From Fidelibacterota bacterium (GTDB lineage: Bacteria; Fidelibacterota; UBA8477; JABMPR01), in the NCBI GenBank assembly GCA_018673925.1, contig JABHBL010000022.1:304006-368005 (forward strand): DNA of 64,000 nt. The letters are read 5' to 3'. The notes beneath the pieces are model-generated. The model was not told the DNA's origin and did not search any database. It saw only the letters and a program-made list of their open reading frames with translations. Within the stretch, counting starts at the first letter, position 1. Each line of letters starts with the position of its first letter. Both the position numbers and the translations under genes were made by a program. This document shows, in pieces, positions 27,601-33,974 of this stretch.

Positions 27601-28486
27601 ATTCGATGCTAATTGATGGTGTCGCATCAATACCAAAGGTTCCAAAAACCGGAGTAGAGGTAAATCCATCGATTGTAGGAGCAGTTTGATCAACGTTAAG
27701 CGTTGAGGAACTAGCACTTACAATTGTTGAATTTCCAGCATAGTCCGTAATAATGGAAGCAATTTTTAATACCTCACCATCGGTAAAACCGCCAATGCTT
27801 TCTATTCGTGTATTACTTACAGTAACTAATTGATCGTCATTTGGATATATGTTTAATGTAGTAGGAGAGCTGATCGTATCATCTATTGTGGCTGTTGCGC
27901 CAAAATAACCCAGAATTTGAATGGTGCCATCTTCTAAGGAAGCATCTGCATCTATATCGGTATAAACCTTTATGCCAGTACTGGTTGAGTTCCAATACCC
28001 AGCTTTTATCACTGACCCAGTTGTAAGTACCGAATCTGGGCTAATATCTGCAGGTGCAGTTTCATCAAATTGAAATGGTGGATCTAAAGCCAGTAGAGTT
28101 AACGGTGCATTGTTAGATTGCTTAAACTGTACTTTAAATTGAAGAGTGTTACCTGCAGAAGTGAATCCAGATAATGCTTGCAGTTCAGCATCAGTATAAG
28201 TTACGGTTATGGATGAATCAGTACTAGTTGAAAAATCAACGGCCAACAATGTTGATGACTGGAAACCATTTGAGAATAACTGAATTTGATATTTCCCAAT
28301 CAATGTATCTCCTGGCACAGTAAAACTAAAGGTTCCACCCGTATTGCCAGCATTCCAGCGGTCGCTCACAACGGTTCCGCCCGTTGGGGCAAAAGTCTGT
28401 CCCATGACAAGAGAACCCATTAATAAGAAGAAAATGAGACCTCGCTCAAATATTCTAACAACGCCAGTTTTTGCTGAATTCTTCAT
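18635..28486 (-). CDS. Giant secreted repeat protein with C-terminal sorting domain (3283 aa)
   Basis: The product begins with a signal peptide ending 'SLVMGQ' and ends in a FlgD-like Ig domain with 'LSQNYPNPFNPTTTIDFDI' and 'SGLYFARLMTGKGYAKTVKMLVLR', the C-terminal secretion/anchoring type common in FCB bacteria. Between lie many Ig-like modules of two alternating kinds. One opens 'FTVGAVTITGPNVV.GYWNQDNSGI'; the other contains 'TLGIGDNATITLTFNEDV' or 'ITVRFNENVSF'. Around residues 500-1260 they repeat as a block of about 365 aa. Near the C-terminus are a cadherin-like module ('SIQEDTLYNFILPATDLD') and a BACON-like one. No enzyme domain is visible, so an adhesin or surface-fibre role is likely. 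It is very acidic and Asp/Thr/Ser rich. The two barrel-like proteins encoded upstream are obvious partner candidates. Confidence 0.88.
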   Translation of the reverse strand: MKNSAKTGVVRIFERGLIFFLLMGSLVMGQTFAPTGGTVVSDRWNAGNTGGTFSFTVPGDTLIGKYQIQLFSNGFQSSTLLAVDFSTSTDSSITVTYTDAELQALSGFTSAGNTLQFKVQFKQSNNAPLTLLALDPPFQFDETAPADISPDSVLTTGSVIKAGYWNSTSTGIKVYTDIDADASLEDGTIQILGYFGATATIDDTISSPTTLNIYPNDDQLVTVSNTRIESIGGFTDGEVLKIASIITDYAGNSTIVSASSSTLNVDQTAPTIDGFTSTPVFGTFGIDATPSISIEFDEAVTLDGQIDIDLTGVPTDVSIGSFSNDDSPSGTYTVVEGDSIGDLDVDSVLIAFGSLRDLAGNDANVSRLGSIPLASNSNLHIDGIAPLIKSFSSSQPSGILGIGDQIDITINFTDEVELAGSGSLKLYLNGVTTPVDVSNPSGNSVTATYTISETDQSTDLSVDSLSLTDSATLKDDGGNSVTNRLTLTGVTDLDVANGEDELVIDGEYPASFTVGPFTITGPNVVPQYWNQDNSGISVRVPVNNDPSLDGGTIQLQGYTGTNTAESIGDAVTLETVGDTLDVLLDSSFVEGIPGFSDSKIFHISAIITDNAGNSKQGGPSAISYTIDQTSPTISGITSSPSDDTLGIGNSATITLTFNEEVKLIGAGTLRTTLETGELVADAVATLSSFSLTDVVNFSYEVSAGESSADLDVILVSTSGATLQDSAGNEADLSTLPPGENLVDNSNLVIDGAAPVIQSIYASTATDTAGVGEIVDITVRFNENVSFSGGDSLNITLETGDTDQVISATSISGTEMMASYTVSVGDSSLDLTVISLEMNAGSLVDAGGNSSIFTLPADSNLADNAAIKVDGIAPIAFTVGAVTITGPNVVAGYWNQDNSGISVSVPIKNDPSLDGGTVQLQGYIGSNTPEDIGDPVELVAYGSPLDVTLDSSAVEGISSFANGAELHFTAVLTDNAGNSTSGTESASSFDIDQLSPTITSIFSDPSVDTLGIGDNATITLTFNEDVKLVGGGTLRTELETGDVVDDAVITLTSFALTDSVIMSYTVSADEYSTDLDVNSVSTSAATLQDSAGNTADLSSIPTGENLSDNSALTVDGEVPFIQSIYAETAADTLGIGESLDITVRFSENVSFSTGSELQITLDTGDGVDQIIDATVISSGEATATLTVAAGDSSLDLTVTGIGVDGGDIIDIGGNAVVLTTLPADSNLADNAAIIVDGNAPADFTVGAITINGTNPTSGYWNGSDTLMNIAFDIGDDQSLVGGRVYVQGYFASISGRQTLGSSYTIGSGDIGDAVIIPLNQSEVESHTSFDDDKVYHITALIEDYAGNEKLSSAASTDTFYVDRDIPVIDNITSLNADGNYGINDNVNVRVNFSEPVNMSGATLYTYLNTNSARVLDTNSIDESDTLSFNFMVAAEDNAAPLSIDSVTTTSDAVYDLAGNLADLSIPDGANLDVRSINLYGDNPVILNITTTSTSDAFYKIGDAIDIIVTFEESVSLDTDSLLVSLETGDTNRVVGIAAGSINNTSQATFSYEVLPGDSVDVLSVFEIRVSGTGTLANIVGNPVDLAIPTEGTILSDFDLHIDGVVPDTIDTGDIVVVGDPVVSGYYNATTDSIRVTLPISAFDGSLISGSARLQGRVDENPFVNIGGTVTISTADPITITLSAAQVEALPNFAIGDSIQIRGVITDMPGNQTLGNTSETTLQIDVTYPDLITEGTYAASGGIEYNTARWNATNTQYTITAEIPNDSSMIGGLFDLRSRIGGGTPFAESGFDSILVEGDIGSTLTMNLSAADLNTLLFNDGDTLRFTPVLTDRAGNVTESTPLYSLIVDYTAPGAFDLETMLATGGTIRDNYFNLTNDSIEVTINLPDGDNTLIGGELQLRVGVNLQEDVMSPVSVTTLEDITISVPRDTLEALIDWGTVQTLEFDAILTDVAGNTTSSPVGQPVTVVDQIPHADNSTGIVTTSGGTISPGYWMLENNQVNIIVPLDDTDLSMLGGEVFCMGRVIPFPFETFLKIDTLQTVDPTHIITIDSTEIVNLTNFGSGKFLEFQAFVLDQAGNATVYDTSLTLLEIDVTPPANFTAVLDSIYGENLPENTWNANSDSLALTLSIPDDSTMVNGYADVTMQITEVGSPSFVLSNIPIFTVNTDTTIIVEAVDIQNLANYDNSDGEYVYTRIVMTDRAGNQTAGSMITDSLFLDIAGPAVADVDTVMAYNGNIVVNAFNSTNAGITIHVPIADDPTLSSGYIIPQFDMGSGWLTLDTLISITDLDTVQIVTLDSTSIDTLAGFDNDITFLTTVTLRDNAGNETQGNRSIFELFVDRVVPGEITIDTYSTSGSNVVEGYWNSYSTGLDMTVPIDDTDNSLIDGIVYSWIHLSTWQAENFIVLGDTTEITAFIDRQLSYTAAEIEGIVASPGDFSDGAIIVMEVDIIDAFGNSTTSTRIDTVFVIDQTAPDTGHFIPSATYMNGFVNADDTLAAAWDGFADPVSDILRYEYSIGSSAGLADEVNWYDLTLDTVMIDTFGTFVHADSFFINVRSLDSAGNISDTISTQGVVADLIRPLNALNLDPFYHIGEWNADSSITGIASDELSGVDSVWVNIKRMSDSLWWNDITSDWQADSMTQFTFMENGSWQVVLPGDSLDNRIDYQVEVMAIDSAYNYQNPTSVDIFQFVINSPPEFLAIADTSIQEDTLYNFILPATDLDLETISGDSLFYSMIQYPDSAEIDSLTGMISWTPLNADVGLDTLIVRVRDHLGEADTTQYVIEVLQVNDAPEPVTLLLPADSTQLSPSDSLLLTFSWTTAFDIEDNPVTYRLSLEGADYDTMLATGDTSITVDVSVMDFPSSIIEWYVRALDQADTSAVADTFHVTTSSAFAVLNTDSIAVNIARLTEIDTSFTLSNLGLTDLRWSLLDAPAWISLPIEADTIEYDSSAVIAINISPAAFTVGGYGGQFRLLTNDPLQDTITVKVSLDIFDVPAPVVAFYKNRAYPSYYEMMIVDSLGMIDSLSVTHSGLEVELTTIDTFSYVAVVEVSTEGLNAFEVYAENWVGDTTITVNVTVSLIKRGSGWLARSPDEQFEIKGSSNSAAKSTRIAVLDSMLSANDDARYKVLTDGVVLAEPVLVSMPALTNDQAIYIQDIAGDYVELASVSDGERVRAWAATMGSFKLGPRTIIVPEKSQLSQNYPNPFNPTTTIDFDIGFLDGLNQDIRFSVYNIRGQEVRTLMETQMQPGSYSIIWNGLDDQGKQVSSGLYFARLMTGKGYAKTVKMLVLR
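24740..26960 (-). repeat. Tandem ~1.1-kb internal repeat in the giant gene
   Basis: Blocks offset by about 1095 bases share long stretches of near-identical DNA, for instance around 'TATCCTGATTCCAATAT' near 25800 and 26890. Each block encodes one type-A and two type-B Ig-like modules. The block near 24750 is a more diverged third copy. Repeats this similar are prone to recombination and to misassembly. Confidence 0.75.
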
Positions 28487-28517
28487 AATTGCATTCTCTA
28501 TTTTCTTTTCAAATTAT

Positions 28518-29270
28518 TTACAGTTCCAGTCCGATTGAGAGACGCATCTCTGCCCACCATACCGGTCCCAAAGTATCTAAATCAGTTATAAGAACCCCGC
28601 GAGTGCCCACGCGGAGAAATGAGTTTCTCGTTGGCCTGAACCGATAGCCCAATTCAACCAAACTGCCCATATTTGATTCCCAGAAACCAAAACCAAAGGC
28701 AGCACTTGACTGATCCCCAATAGCCGAAGCCTGGATTGTATATGATATTCCTGAAAAGGAGCCACCCTCGGGAAAAGTATTCTCAAAGCTAAAAGTAGAT
28801 GCCTCAAACAGGAAGTATAAGGGTATACTTTCTACATAAACTACATAGGGTAGTTTTATAGCCATACCGCCATCAATATAGGAATACCATGATTCAAGAG
28901 CTCCAGCAACAGCAAAGGGTGAAGCCATATTGAATGACAGGTATGACCCGTTCAATCTGCTATTCTTAAACATTCCAACTGCTGGTCCTTGTACTTCTGT
29001 TCGTTTCGTGGCCTTTTTCTTCTCTGCAACAACTTCCGCTGGTTCAGGTTCAGCTTGCACATCCTCTTCACTACCATATAATTCTTTTACAAGGGCATCG
29101 TAGTCATAGTCCGTATTGCCTGAGCCATCCTGACCATCACCAAAGACCATTGATGTATCCTGTCCCCCGTCTTCGCCTTGCTCAGCTGTATCTTGAGCCA
29201 GAACTGGAGTAACTAGCATCAAGATGATGCCAAGCGTCAGGAGGGTCCATATTTTAAGCCATTTCAACAT
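28518..29270 (-). CDS. Outer-membrane beta-barrel-like protein
   Basis: This 250-aa product has a signal peptide ('MLVTPVLAQ'), an acidic Gly/Asp-rich linker (about residues 27-75), a basic patch 'KKKATKRTE', and a C-terminal part with alternating hydrophobic strands. The end 'PVWWAEMRLSIGLEL' matches 'SIWWLEPRLTTGVKFW' of the next gene upstream, so the two are paralogues. The alternating pattern and hydrophobic terminal residue suggest a barrel in the outer membrane. It lies between the paralogue and the giant gene with spacers of about 30 bases. Confidence 0.78.
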   Translation of the reverse strand: MLKWLKIWTLLTLGIILMLVTPVLAQDTAEQGEDGGQDTSMVFGDGQDGSGNTDYDYDALVKELYGSEEDVQAEPEPAEVVAEKKKATKRTEVQGPAVGMFKNSRLNGSYLSFNMASPFAVAGALESWYSYIDGGMAIKLPYVVYVESIPLYFLFEASTFSFENTFPEGGSFSGISYTIQASAIGDQSSAAFGFGFWESNMGSLVELGYRFRPTRNSFLRVGTRGVLITDLDTLGPVWWAEMRLSIGLEL

Positions 29271-29302
29271 ACCAAGTTTTCTTCTAGCTCAATTTTCCTG
29301 GA

Positions 29303-30184
29303 TTACCAAAACTTTACGCCAGTTGTTAACCTGGGTTCCAACCACCAGATTGAACCAATGGGATCAATGTTATAGGCCCAGTTCCAGCGATACCCAGCAG
29401 AGAAGAACAGGGAATGGAATTGATATGTGTATCCAAGCCCAGCCATGACACCAAAAGTTGGTGTATACATACCGAGACCAAATTCAAGCTCAGCACCATA
29501 AATTTCAGCTCTTGCCATAGGCATGATGGAAAAACCCTTGAATTTTCCTCCAGCGGGAAAGGAATTCACAAACTTGAAGCTGGAAATATCTATAGAGAAG
29601 GAAAGCTCCACAGGATCGAAGGTGAAATGCCAGGGTAATTCACTTGTCAAGGATACGTCCATAAAGGAATACCAGGTATCTAATGCGTCAGGGACCATCT
29701 GCGGTGAATAAATGGAGAGCGTGAATCCAGTATCTTCAAAAATGGTACCCTCAACGTATTTGCCAAGATCAAGAGGATGATCAGCAACTTCTTCTAAAAC
29801 ACTTCCATCGCCTGTCCTGGTTATGAGGCTCTCGTAGTCCTCTTCTGTATCCAGACCCCATTCATCCACTTCAGCTGAGTCTGTCTCAGCCTGGGAAGCT
29901 GTATCCTCTTCAGTTTCTTCATCATCCCCGAAATCACCAAAAAAGTCGTCTTCTCCACCTGCTTCTGTTTCAGAGTCGGTCTCATCTTCAGTTTCAAAGG
30001 AGAAGTCATCTCCACCAAGATCAAATTCATCACCAAATAGGAGGCTATCACCTTCAGAATCACCAAATAGATCTTCTTCCTGGGCATAGAGACCCGGTGA
30101 TAATACGGTTAGAACCAACAGTCCCACTGTGATCATCATAAACCTTAAAGCCTGACATCTAAAATTGCTGAAATACAAAAGCAT
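29303..30184 (-). CDS. Outer-membrane beta-barrel-like protein with long acidic linker
   Basis: This is the paralogue of the preceding gene and first in the operon (293 aa). A signal peptide ends 'SPGLYAQ'. Residues about 36-125 are extremely acidic, with repeated 'GDDEETEED'-like runs. The C-terminal 165 residues have barrel-like alternation ending 'LEPRLTTGVKFW' with a terminal aromatic. Start choice is uncertain: the ATG at 30184 has AAAGGG at a long distance, and Met16 (30139) has AAGG very close. The acidic stretch could bind Ca2+ or face the giant protein. That is inference. Confidence 0.77.
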   Translation of the reverse strand: MLLYFSNFRCQALRFMMITVGLLVLTVLSPGLYAQEEDLFGDSEGDSLLFGDEFDLGGDDFSFETEDETDSETEAGGEDDFFGDFGDDEETEEDTASQAETDSAEVDEWGLDTEEDYESLITRTGDGSVLEEVADHPLDLGKYVEGTIFEDTGFTLSIYSPQMVPDALDTWYSFMDVSLTSELPWHFTFDPVELSFSIDISSFKFVNSFPAGGKFKGFSIMPMARAEIYGAELEFGLGMYTPTFGVMAGLGYTYQFHSLFFSAGYRWNWAYNIDPIGSIWWLEPRLTTGVKFW

Positions 30185-30204
30185 AATACTCTGTACCCTT
30201 TAAT

Positions 30205-30218
30205 TGGTCTGTAGACCA
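30205..30218. promoter_or_regulatory. Palindrome upstream of envelope operon
   Basis: TGGTCTGTAGACCA is a perfect inverted repeat with a two-base centre, 21 bases before the first gene of the operon. It could be an operator or a small leader hairpin. No matching regulator is identified. Confidence 0.35.
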
Positions 30219-30457
30219 TTTTTTATTAATCATGAAATTTATGATAACTCATGTTTGAAACAAGTCTTTACGTGTAGATGTGATCTAGGAAACACCTTGT
30301 CTATCAAGCGCTAATCTTGGATTGCTTCAAGGAGATTTTTGCCAATGTATGGGTCAGTCATTTGATAAACATTTAATCGACCTGATATTTAGCTTTTGTG
30401 AATGGATAGTACGGAAATATATTGCCAGCCGCTTGAACAATCAGGCATTTGATAAAT

Positions 30458-30542
30458 GGAGAGGTGGCCGAGTGGCTTAAGGCGCACGCTTGGAAAGCGT
30501 GTGTGCGGCAACGTACCGTGAGTTCGAATCTCACTCTCTCCG
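30458..30542 (+). tRNA. tRNA-Ser (GGA)
   Basis: A class II cloverleaf folds cleanly. The acceptor is GGAGAGG/TCTCTCC, the D-arm is TGGCCGAGTGGCTTAAGGC, the anticodon stem-loop is GCACGC-TTGGAAA-GCGTGT (anticodon GGA), the variable arm is long (GTGCGGCAACGTAC) and the T-arm is GTGAG-TTCGAAT-CTCAC. CCA is not encoded. A 17-base copy of its 3' end lies 122 bases downstream. Confidence 0.96.
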
Positions 30543-30665
30543 CACCCATTGTATGGAATCATATATTCGAACTACAACAGTAGTGCAGATTTGCACGATG
30601 GTTCGAAACGTAATGAAGTGGAGTAAGACGAGGGCAAAGCCCGCTGTCAATCTCACTCTCTCCGC
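30527..30665 (+). repeat. Direct repeat of the tRNA-Ser 3' end with nested palindrome between
   Basis: AATCTCACTCTCTCCGC occurs at 30527-30543 (in the tRNA) and again at 30649-30665. Between them TTCGAAC (30566-30572) and GTTCGAA (30601-30607) form an outer inverted repeat around a GTGCA/TGCAC hairpin (30583-30596). The arrangement resembles an attachment-site duplication around a very short insert, or a degenerated second tRNA. Confidence 0.65.
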
Positions 30666-30673
30666 TCAAAACA

Positions 30674-30704
30674 AAAAAGACCCTGCAAAAGCGGGGTCTT
30701 TTTT
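30674..30704 (+). terminator. Intrinsic terminator after tRNA-Ser
   Basis: AAAAAGACCCTGC-AAAA-GCGGGGTCTTTTTT gives a long stem with one mismatch and a T-run on the plus strand. The A-run on the other side would let it also end the minus-strand deacetylase transcript. Confidence 0.92.
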
Positions 30705-30737
30705 ATATCTTTCAAACACCAGACTGATGTCGTGTGC

Positions 30738-31520
30738 CTATGAACCCGGCTTTAGGGGTTTTAACCAACTCTCCAATATCTTGCCATCGCCAGCGATATT
30801 AATCATTTGTTGCTGGAGGATCTCCAATGGTGCCAATGGATTTGCAAATATTTTCCCAAGGAACAATGGTTTGCTGTCATGCAGATATACACCGAGCCGA
30901 GGAATAAAGCTTCCACCCCATTTGGGTAACCCAGTAAGCGGATAGGATATGGCAACTTTCGTATAGCCCGCTTCTTCGATCTGAATCAAAAGATCTGAAT
31001 TCCAGGCATTAAAAGGTGGGCAAAATGTTGTGACTTCGCTACCGATCTGATCTTCAATATGTTTTTTGGAGCTAACCAATTCATCCTGAATTTTTTTATG
31101 ATCCATTGCAATGAGACGACGATGTGTTTTTCCATGAGAGCCAATCTCCCACCCCTGCTCATGCAAGTTTCGAAGTTCAGACCAATTCATGTGACTGACC
31201 TGTTTGTTCTCAGGAAAATAATCCCAGCTGTTCTTCTTACCCACATAGTCCGTGATGGCAAACACAGTAGCCAGGCCACCAACCTCATCCAGCACGGGTG
31301 CTGCAAATTCATTGATGCAGGAATAACCATCATCGAAAGTGATCATTATCTGATTTAAGGTTGGATCATAATTCTTAATGCTGGAAAATGAAAAACCCAG
31401 ACGCCGGAGTTCCAGCATCTGGGTCCTAAATTGTTGCGGTGTAGTTGTTGTTACTCCCCACTCAAATTTTTCAGAGACCTTGTGATATACCAGGCCCCTG
31501 TTATAAACAGGGAATGACAA
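30738..31520 (-). CDS. Polysaccharide deacetylase (NodB/CE4-like)
   Basis: The 260-aa product carries a NodB-homology domain. The metal/catalytic motif 'ITFDDGY' is at about residue 70, and 'EIGSHGKTHRRL' supplies the zinc-binding histidines. 'FCPPFNAWN' is the arginine/proline-loop equivalent. Such enzymes remove N-acetyl or O-acetyl groups from cell-surface or extracellular sugars. There is no signal peptide, so the substrate may be a cytoplasmic or lipid-linked glycan. The start is a TTG four bases after the ald stop, without a clear ribosome site, so coupling to ald is likely. Confidence 0.87.
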   Translation of the reverse strand: MSFPVYNRGLVYHKVSEKFEWGVTTTTPQQFRTQMLELRRLGFSFSSIKNYDPTLNQIMITFDDGYSCINEFAAPVLDEVGGLATVFAITDYVGKKNSWDYFPENKQVSHMNWSELRNLHEQGWEIGSHGKTHRRLIAMDHKKIQDELVSSKKHIEDQIGSEVTTFCPPFNAWNSDLLIQIEEAGYTKVAISYPLTGLPKWGGSFIPRLGVYLHDSKPLFLGKIFANPLAPLEILQQQMINIAGDGKILESWLKPLKPGS

Positions 31521-31523
31521 AAT

Positions 31524-32639
31524 TTAGCTCAAGACCTGATCTAAAGGAGTATACTCCAGGCCAAATGCTTCGGCAACAGCCTCGCAGGTGACTTTGCCAT
31601 CAATCATGTTTAGACCAAGAGCAAAACCATCATCAGCATTAAGCGCTGCTTCGACTCCATTGTTGGCCAGTTTTATAATATATGGCAAGGTTGCATTTGT
31701 TAAGGCAATTGTCGAAGTATATGGAACGGCGCCTGGCATATTGGCAACACAATAGTGAACCACACCATCAACAACAAAAGTTGGATCTTCGTGAGTTGTT
31801 GGTTTGCAGGTTTCCACACAACCACCCTGATCAACGGCAACATCAACAATAACTGAACCCTTTTTCATAAGACTTAGCATATCGCGAGTAATTAGCCGTG
31901 GAGCTTTTGCTCCTGGCAGAAGGACAGCTCCAACAACCAGGTCAACTTCAGGCAATAGTTCACGAATGTTGGCTGGTGAAGAATAAATTGTAGTAACATT
32001 TTTTGGCATAAAGTCATCCAAATCACGAAGACGATCCAGGTTAATATCCATGATGTAAACCTGAGCGCCCATGCCGGCTGCAATTTTTGTAGCATGGGTA
32101 CCAACGATACCACCGCCCAAGACCATAACGGTTCCAGGCTTCACTCCAGGAACTCCACCTAAGAGCACTCCGCGCCCACCACTCTTATGCTCGAGGAAAC
32201 GTGCGCCTTCCTGTGTAGCCATTCGTCCAGCAACTTCGCTCATAGGCTCTAATAAAGGCAGATTTCCAGCTTTATTCTCTACAGTTTCATAGGCGACAGC
32301 CCAGGCGTTAGTCTCAAGAAATCCTTTTGTGAGTGCTTCATCTGCGGCAAAGTGAAAATAGGTAAAGACTATCTGCCCAGGTCTGGTTCGAGCAATTTCA
32401 ACTGCCTGTGGCTCTTTTACCTTAACAATCATGTCAGCATCTGCCCAGATTTTATCAACATCGGGCTCTATAACAGCACCAGATTTGATATACATCTCAT
32501 TGGTAAAGCCACTGTTGATACCACCATTGTCTTCTACGATGACTTTGTGACCATTGGCAACCAACGATTCAACTCCACCGGGAGTCATTGCAATACGATT
32601 CTCATTCGTTTTTATTTCTTTGGGTACTCCGACGATCAT
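31524..32639 (-). CDS. ald: Alanine dehydrogenase
   Basis: This 371-aa enzyme interconverts L-alanine and pyruvate plus ammonia with NAD. The N-terminal 'MIVGVPKEIKTNENRIAMTPGGV' is diagnostic, as are the catalytic region 'FTYFHFAADEALT' and the Rossmann motif 'VMVLGGGIVGTHATKIAAGMGA' (about residue 170). A strong AGGAGG site precedes the ATG. The length matches characterised Ald proteins. The polysaccharide deacetylase gene follows in the same transcript, with no obvious metabolic link. Confidence 0.96.
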   Translation of the reverse strand: MIVGVPKEIKTNENRIAMTPGGVESLVANGHKVIVEDNGGINSGFTNEMYIKSGAVIEPDVDKIWADADMIVKVKEPQAVEIARTRPGQIVFTYFHFAADEALTKGFLETNAWAVAYETVENKAGNLPLLEPMSEVAGRMATQEGARFLEHKSGGRGVLLGGVPGVKPGTVMVLGGGIVGTHATKIAAGMGAQVYIMDINLDRLRDLDDFMPKNVTTIYSSPANIRELLPEVDLVVGAVLLPGAKAPRLITRDMLSLMKKGSVIVDVAVDQGGCVETCKPTTHEDPTFVVDGVVHYCVANMPGAVPYTSTIALTNATLPYIIKLANNGVEAALNADDGFALGLNMIDGKVTCEAVAEAFGLEYTPLDQVLS

Positions 32640-32723
32640 ATTCGCCTCCTATGATAATACTTGGACGGTTGTGCATGTCCACGCTCGAAAACCTCGAACT
32701 CGAACTCCCCTTGGGACGGTCCT

Positions 32724-33965
32724 CTAGACTGCGCTAGCCGGCTCCAAAATGCTAGTAAAAAACCTATCGGGATTGAACAATTCTCGTGCCAAGACTTGAA
32801 TTCTTTCCACATCAATCGCTTCAATCTTTTTAAGAAATTTATCTAAACCGATATTCTCACCATAATATATCTGCTGGCGACCCAGACGCATCATACGTCT
32901 CTCCATGGATTCATCACCCATGACTATTCCTGATTTGTATTGTGCCTTGACCATTTCAAGTTCGGCATCACTCACAGGGTCTTTGACCATTTTTTCAAGC
33001 TCAGTAAGGGTTAATTCAACTGCGAGATCGCGTTTTGCTGGATCTGTCGCTAGATATACCCCAAAAGATCCTGTATCTCGGTAGAGGTTGATAAAAGAAA
33101 ATATTTGATAGGCAACACCATGGGCTTCTCTAATATTTTGAAATAATCTGGAACTCATTCCCCCACTCAGGATGGAATTAAGTACGGCTATATCATAACG
33201 CCGTTCATCAAAAACGGAAAAAATGGGTAAGCCAGTTATAAGATGACTTTGTTGAATATCCTTGGTTCGGATTTCCTTACCAGGGATGTAACTAGTTGTA
33301 TCAATAGACTCAAATTGATTGGCACCTGATCCAGGACGATCATATCTCTCTTCAATCAACTTTACGAGTGCCTCATGATCCACAAAACCAGCAGCCACGA
33401 TTATCGTGTTTTCGGGGCTATAGTTTTGATCCAGATATGCTGTCAAAGCTTCAGGTGTAAAGCCCTTAATAGATGTCTCATTTCCCAAAATGGGTTTCCC
33501 AATAGAGTTATCAGGATAAAGGAATCTTTCAAAAGTATCAAAGGCTAATTCTTCTGGAACATCTTTGCTATCGCGTAATTCATCCAAAACAACGGATTTC
33601 TCACGTTCTATTTCAGCTGTAGGAAAAGTAGGATGAAGCAGTAAATCTGAGAGCACATCAACTGCCTCCTCCAGATACTCACTGAGAAATCTGGCATGAT
33701 AGCAGGTATACTCCTTGGTGGTAAAGGCGTTGAGGTGTCCACCCACGCTCTCCAGAGATGAAGCTATTTCAAAGGTAGACCGATTTTTGGTGCCCTTAAA
33801 AACAGTATGCTCCAGGAAATGTGAGATACCAGCCAGGGGCTCGGGTTCATAACGACTCCCTGCTCGCACCCAGATGCCTAAAGCCACCGAACGGACTGTG
33901 TCCACCGTTTCAGTAACGATGGTCAGTCCGTTCGATAGTGTCGTTTGCTTACGAAGTGAGGTCAC
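32724..33965 (-). CDS. M16-family zinc peptidase
   Basis: This 413-aa protein is a single-chain M16 peptidase of the processing-peptidase type. The inverted zinc motif HxxEH is visible as 'HFLEHTVFKGT' (His49, Glu52, His53). The 'RKQTTLSNGLTIVTE' opening and the C-terminal half ('HLITGLPIFSVFDERRYDIAVLNSILSGGMSSRLFQNIRE') are typical. It lies 9 bases after pnp, the frequent place of this peptidase in bacterial genomes. The start is a GTG. It is cytoplasmic by sequence, with no signal peptide. Confidence 0.93.
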   Translation of the reverse strand: MTSLRKQTTLSNGLTIVTETVDTVRSVALGIWVRAGSRYEPEPLAGISHFLEHTVFKGTKNRSTFEIASSLESVGGHLNAFTTKEYTCYHARFLSEYLEEAVDVLSDLLLHPTFPTAEIEREKSVVLDELRDSKDVPEELAFDTFERFLYPDNSIGKPILGNETSIKGFTPEALTAYLDQNYSPENTIIVAAGFVDHEALVKLIEERYDRPGSGANQFESIDTTSYIPGKEIRTKDIQQSHLITGLPIFSVFDERRYDIAVLNSILSGGMSSRLFQNIREAHGVAYQIFSFINLYRDTGSFGVYLATDPAKRDLAVELTLTELEKMVKDPVSDAELEMVKAQYKSGIVMGDESMERRMMRLGRQQIYYGENIGLDKFLKKIEAIDVERIQVLARELFNPDRFFTSILEPASAV

Positions 33966-33974
33966 TTCAGCAAT

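Noticed and set aside
18635-28486. Numerous plus- and minus-strand ORFs within the giant gene (e.g. 20022-20306, 26919-27122, 27213-27494)
   Set aside because: They are shadows in other frames of a continuous 3283-codon frame, recur because the DNA repeats, and lack ribosome sites.
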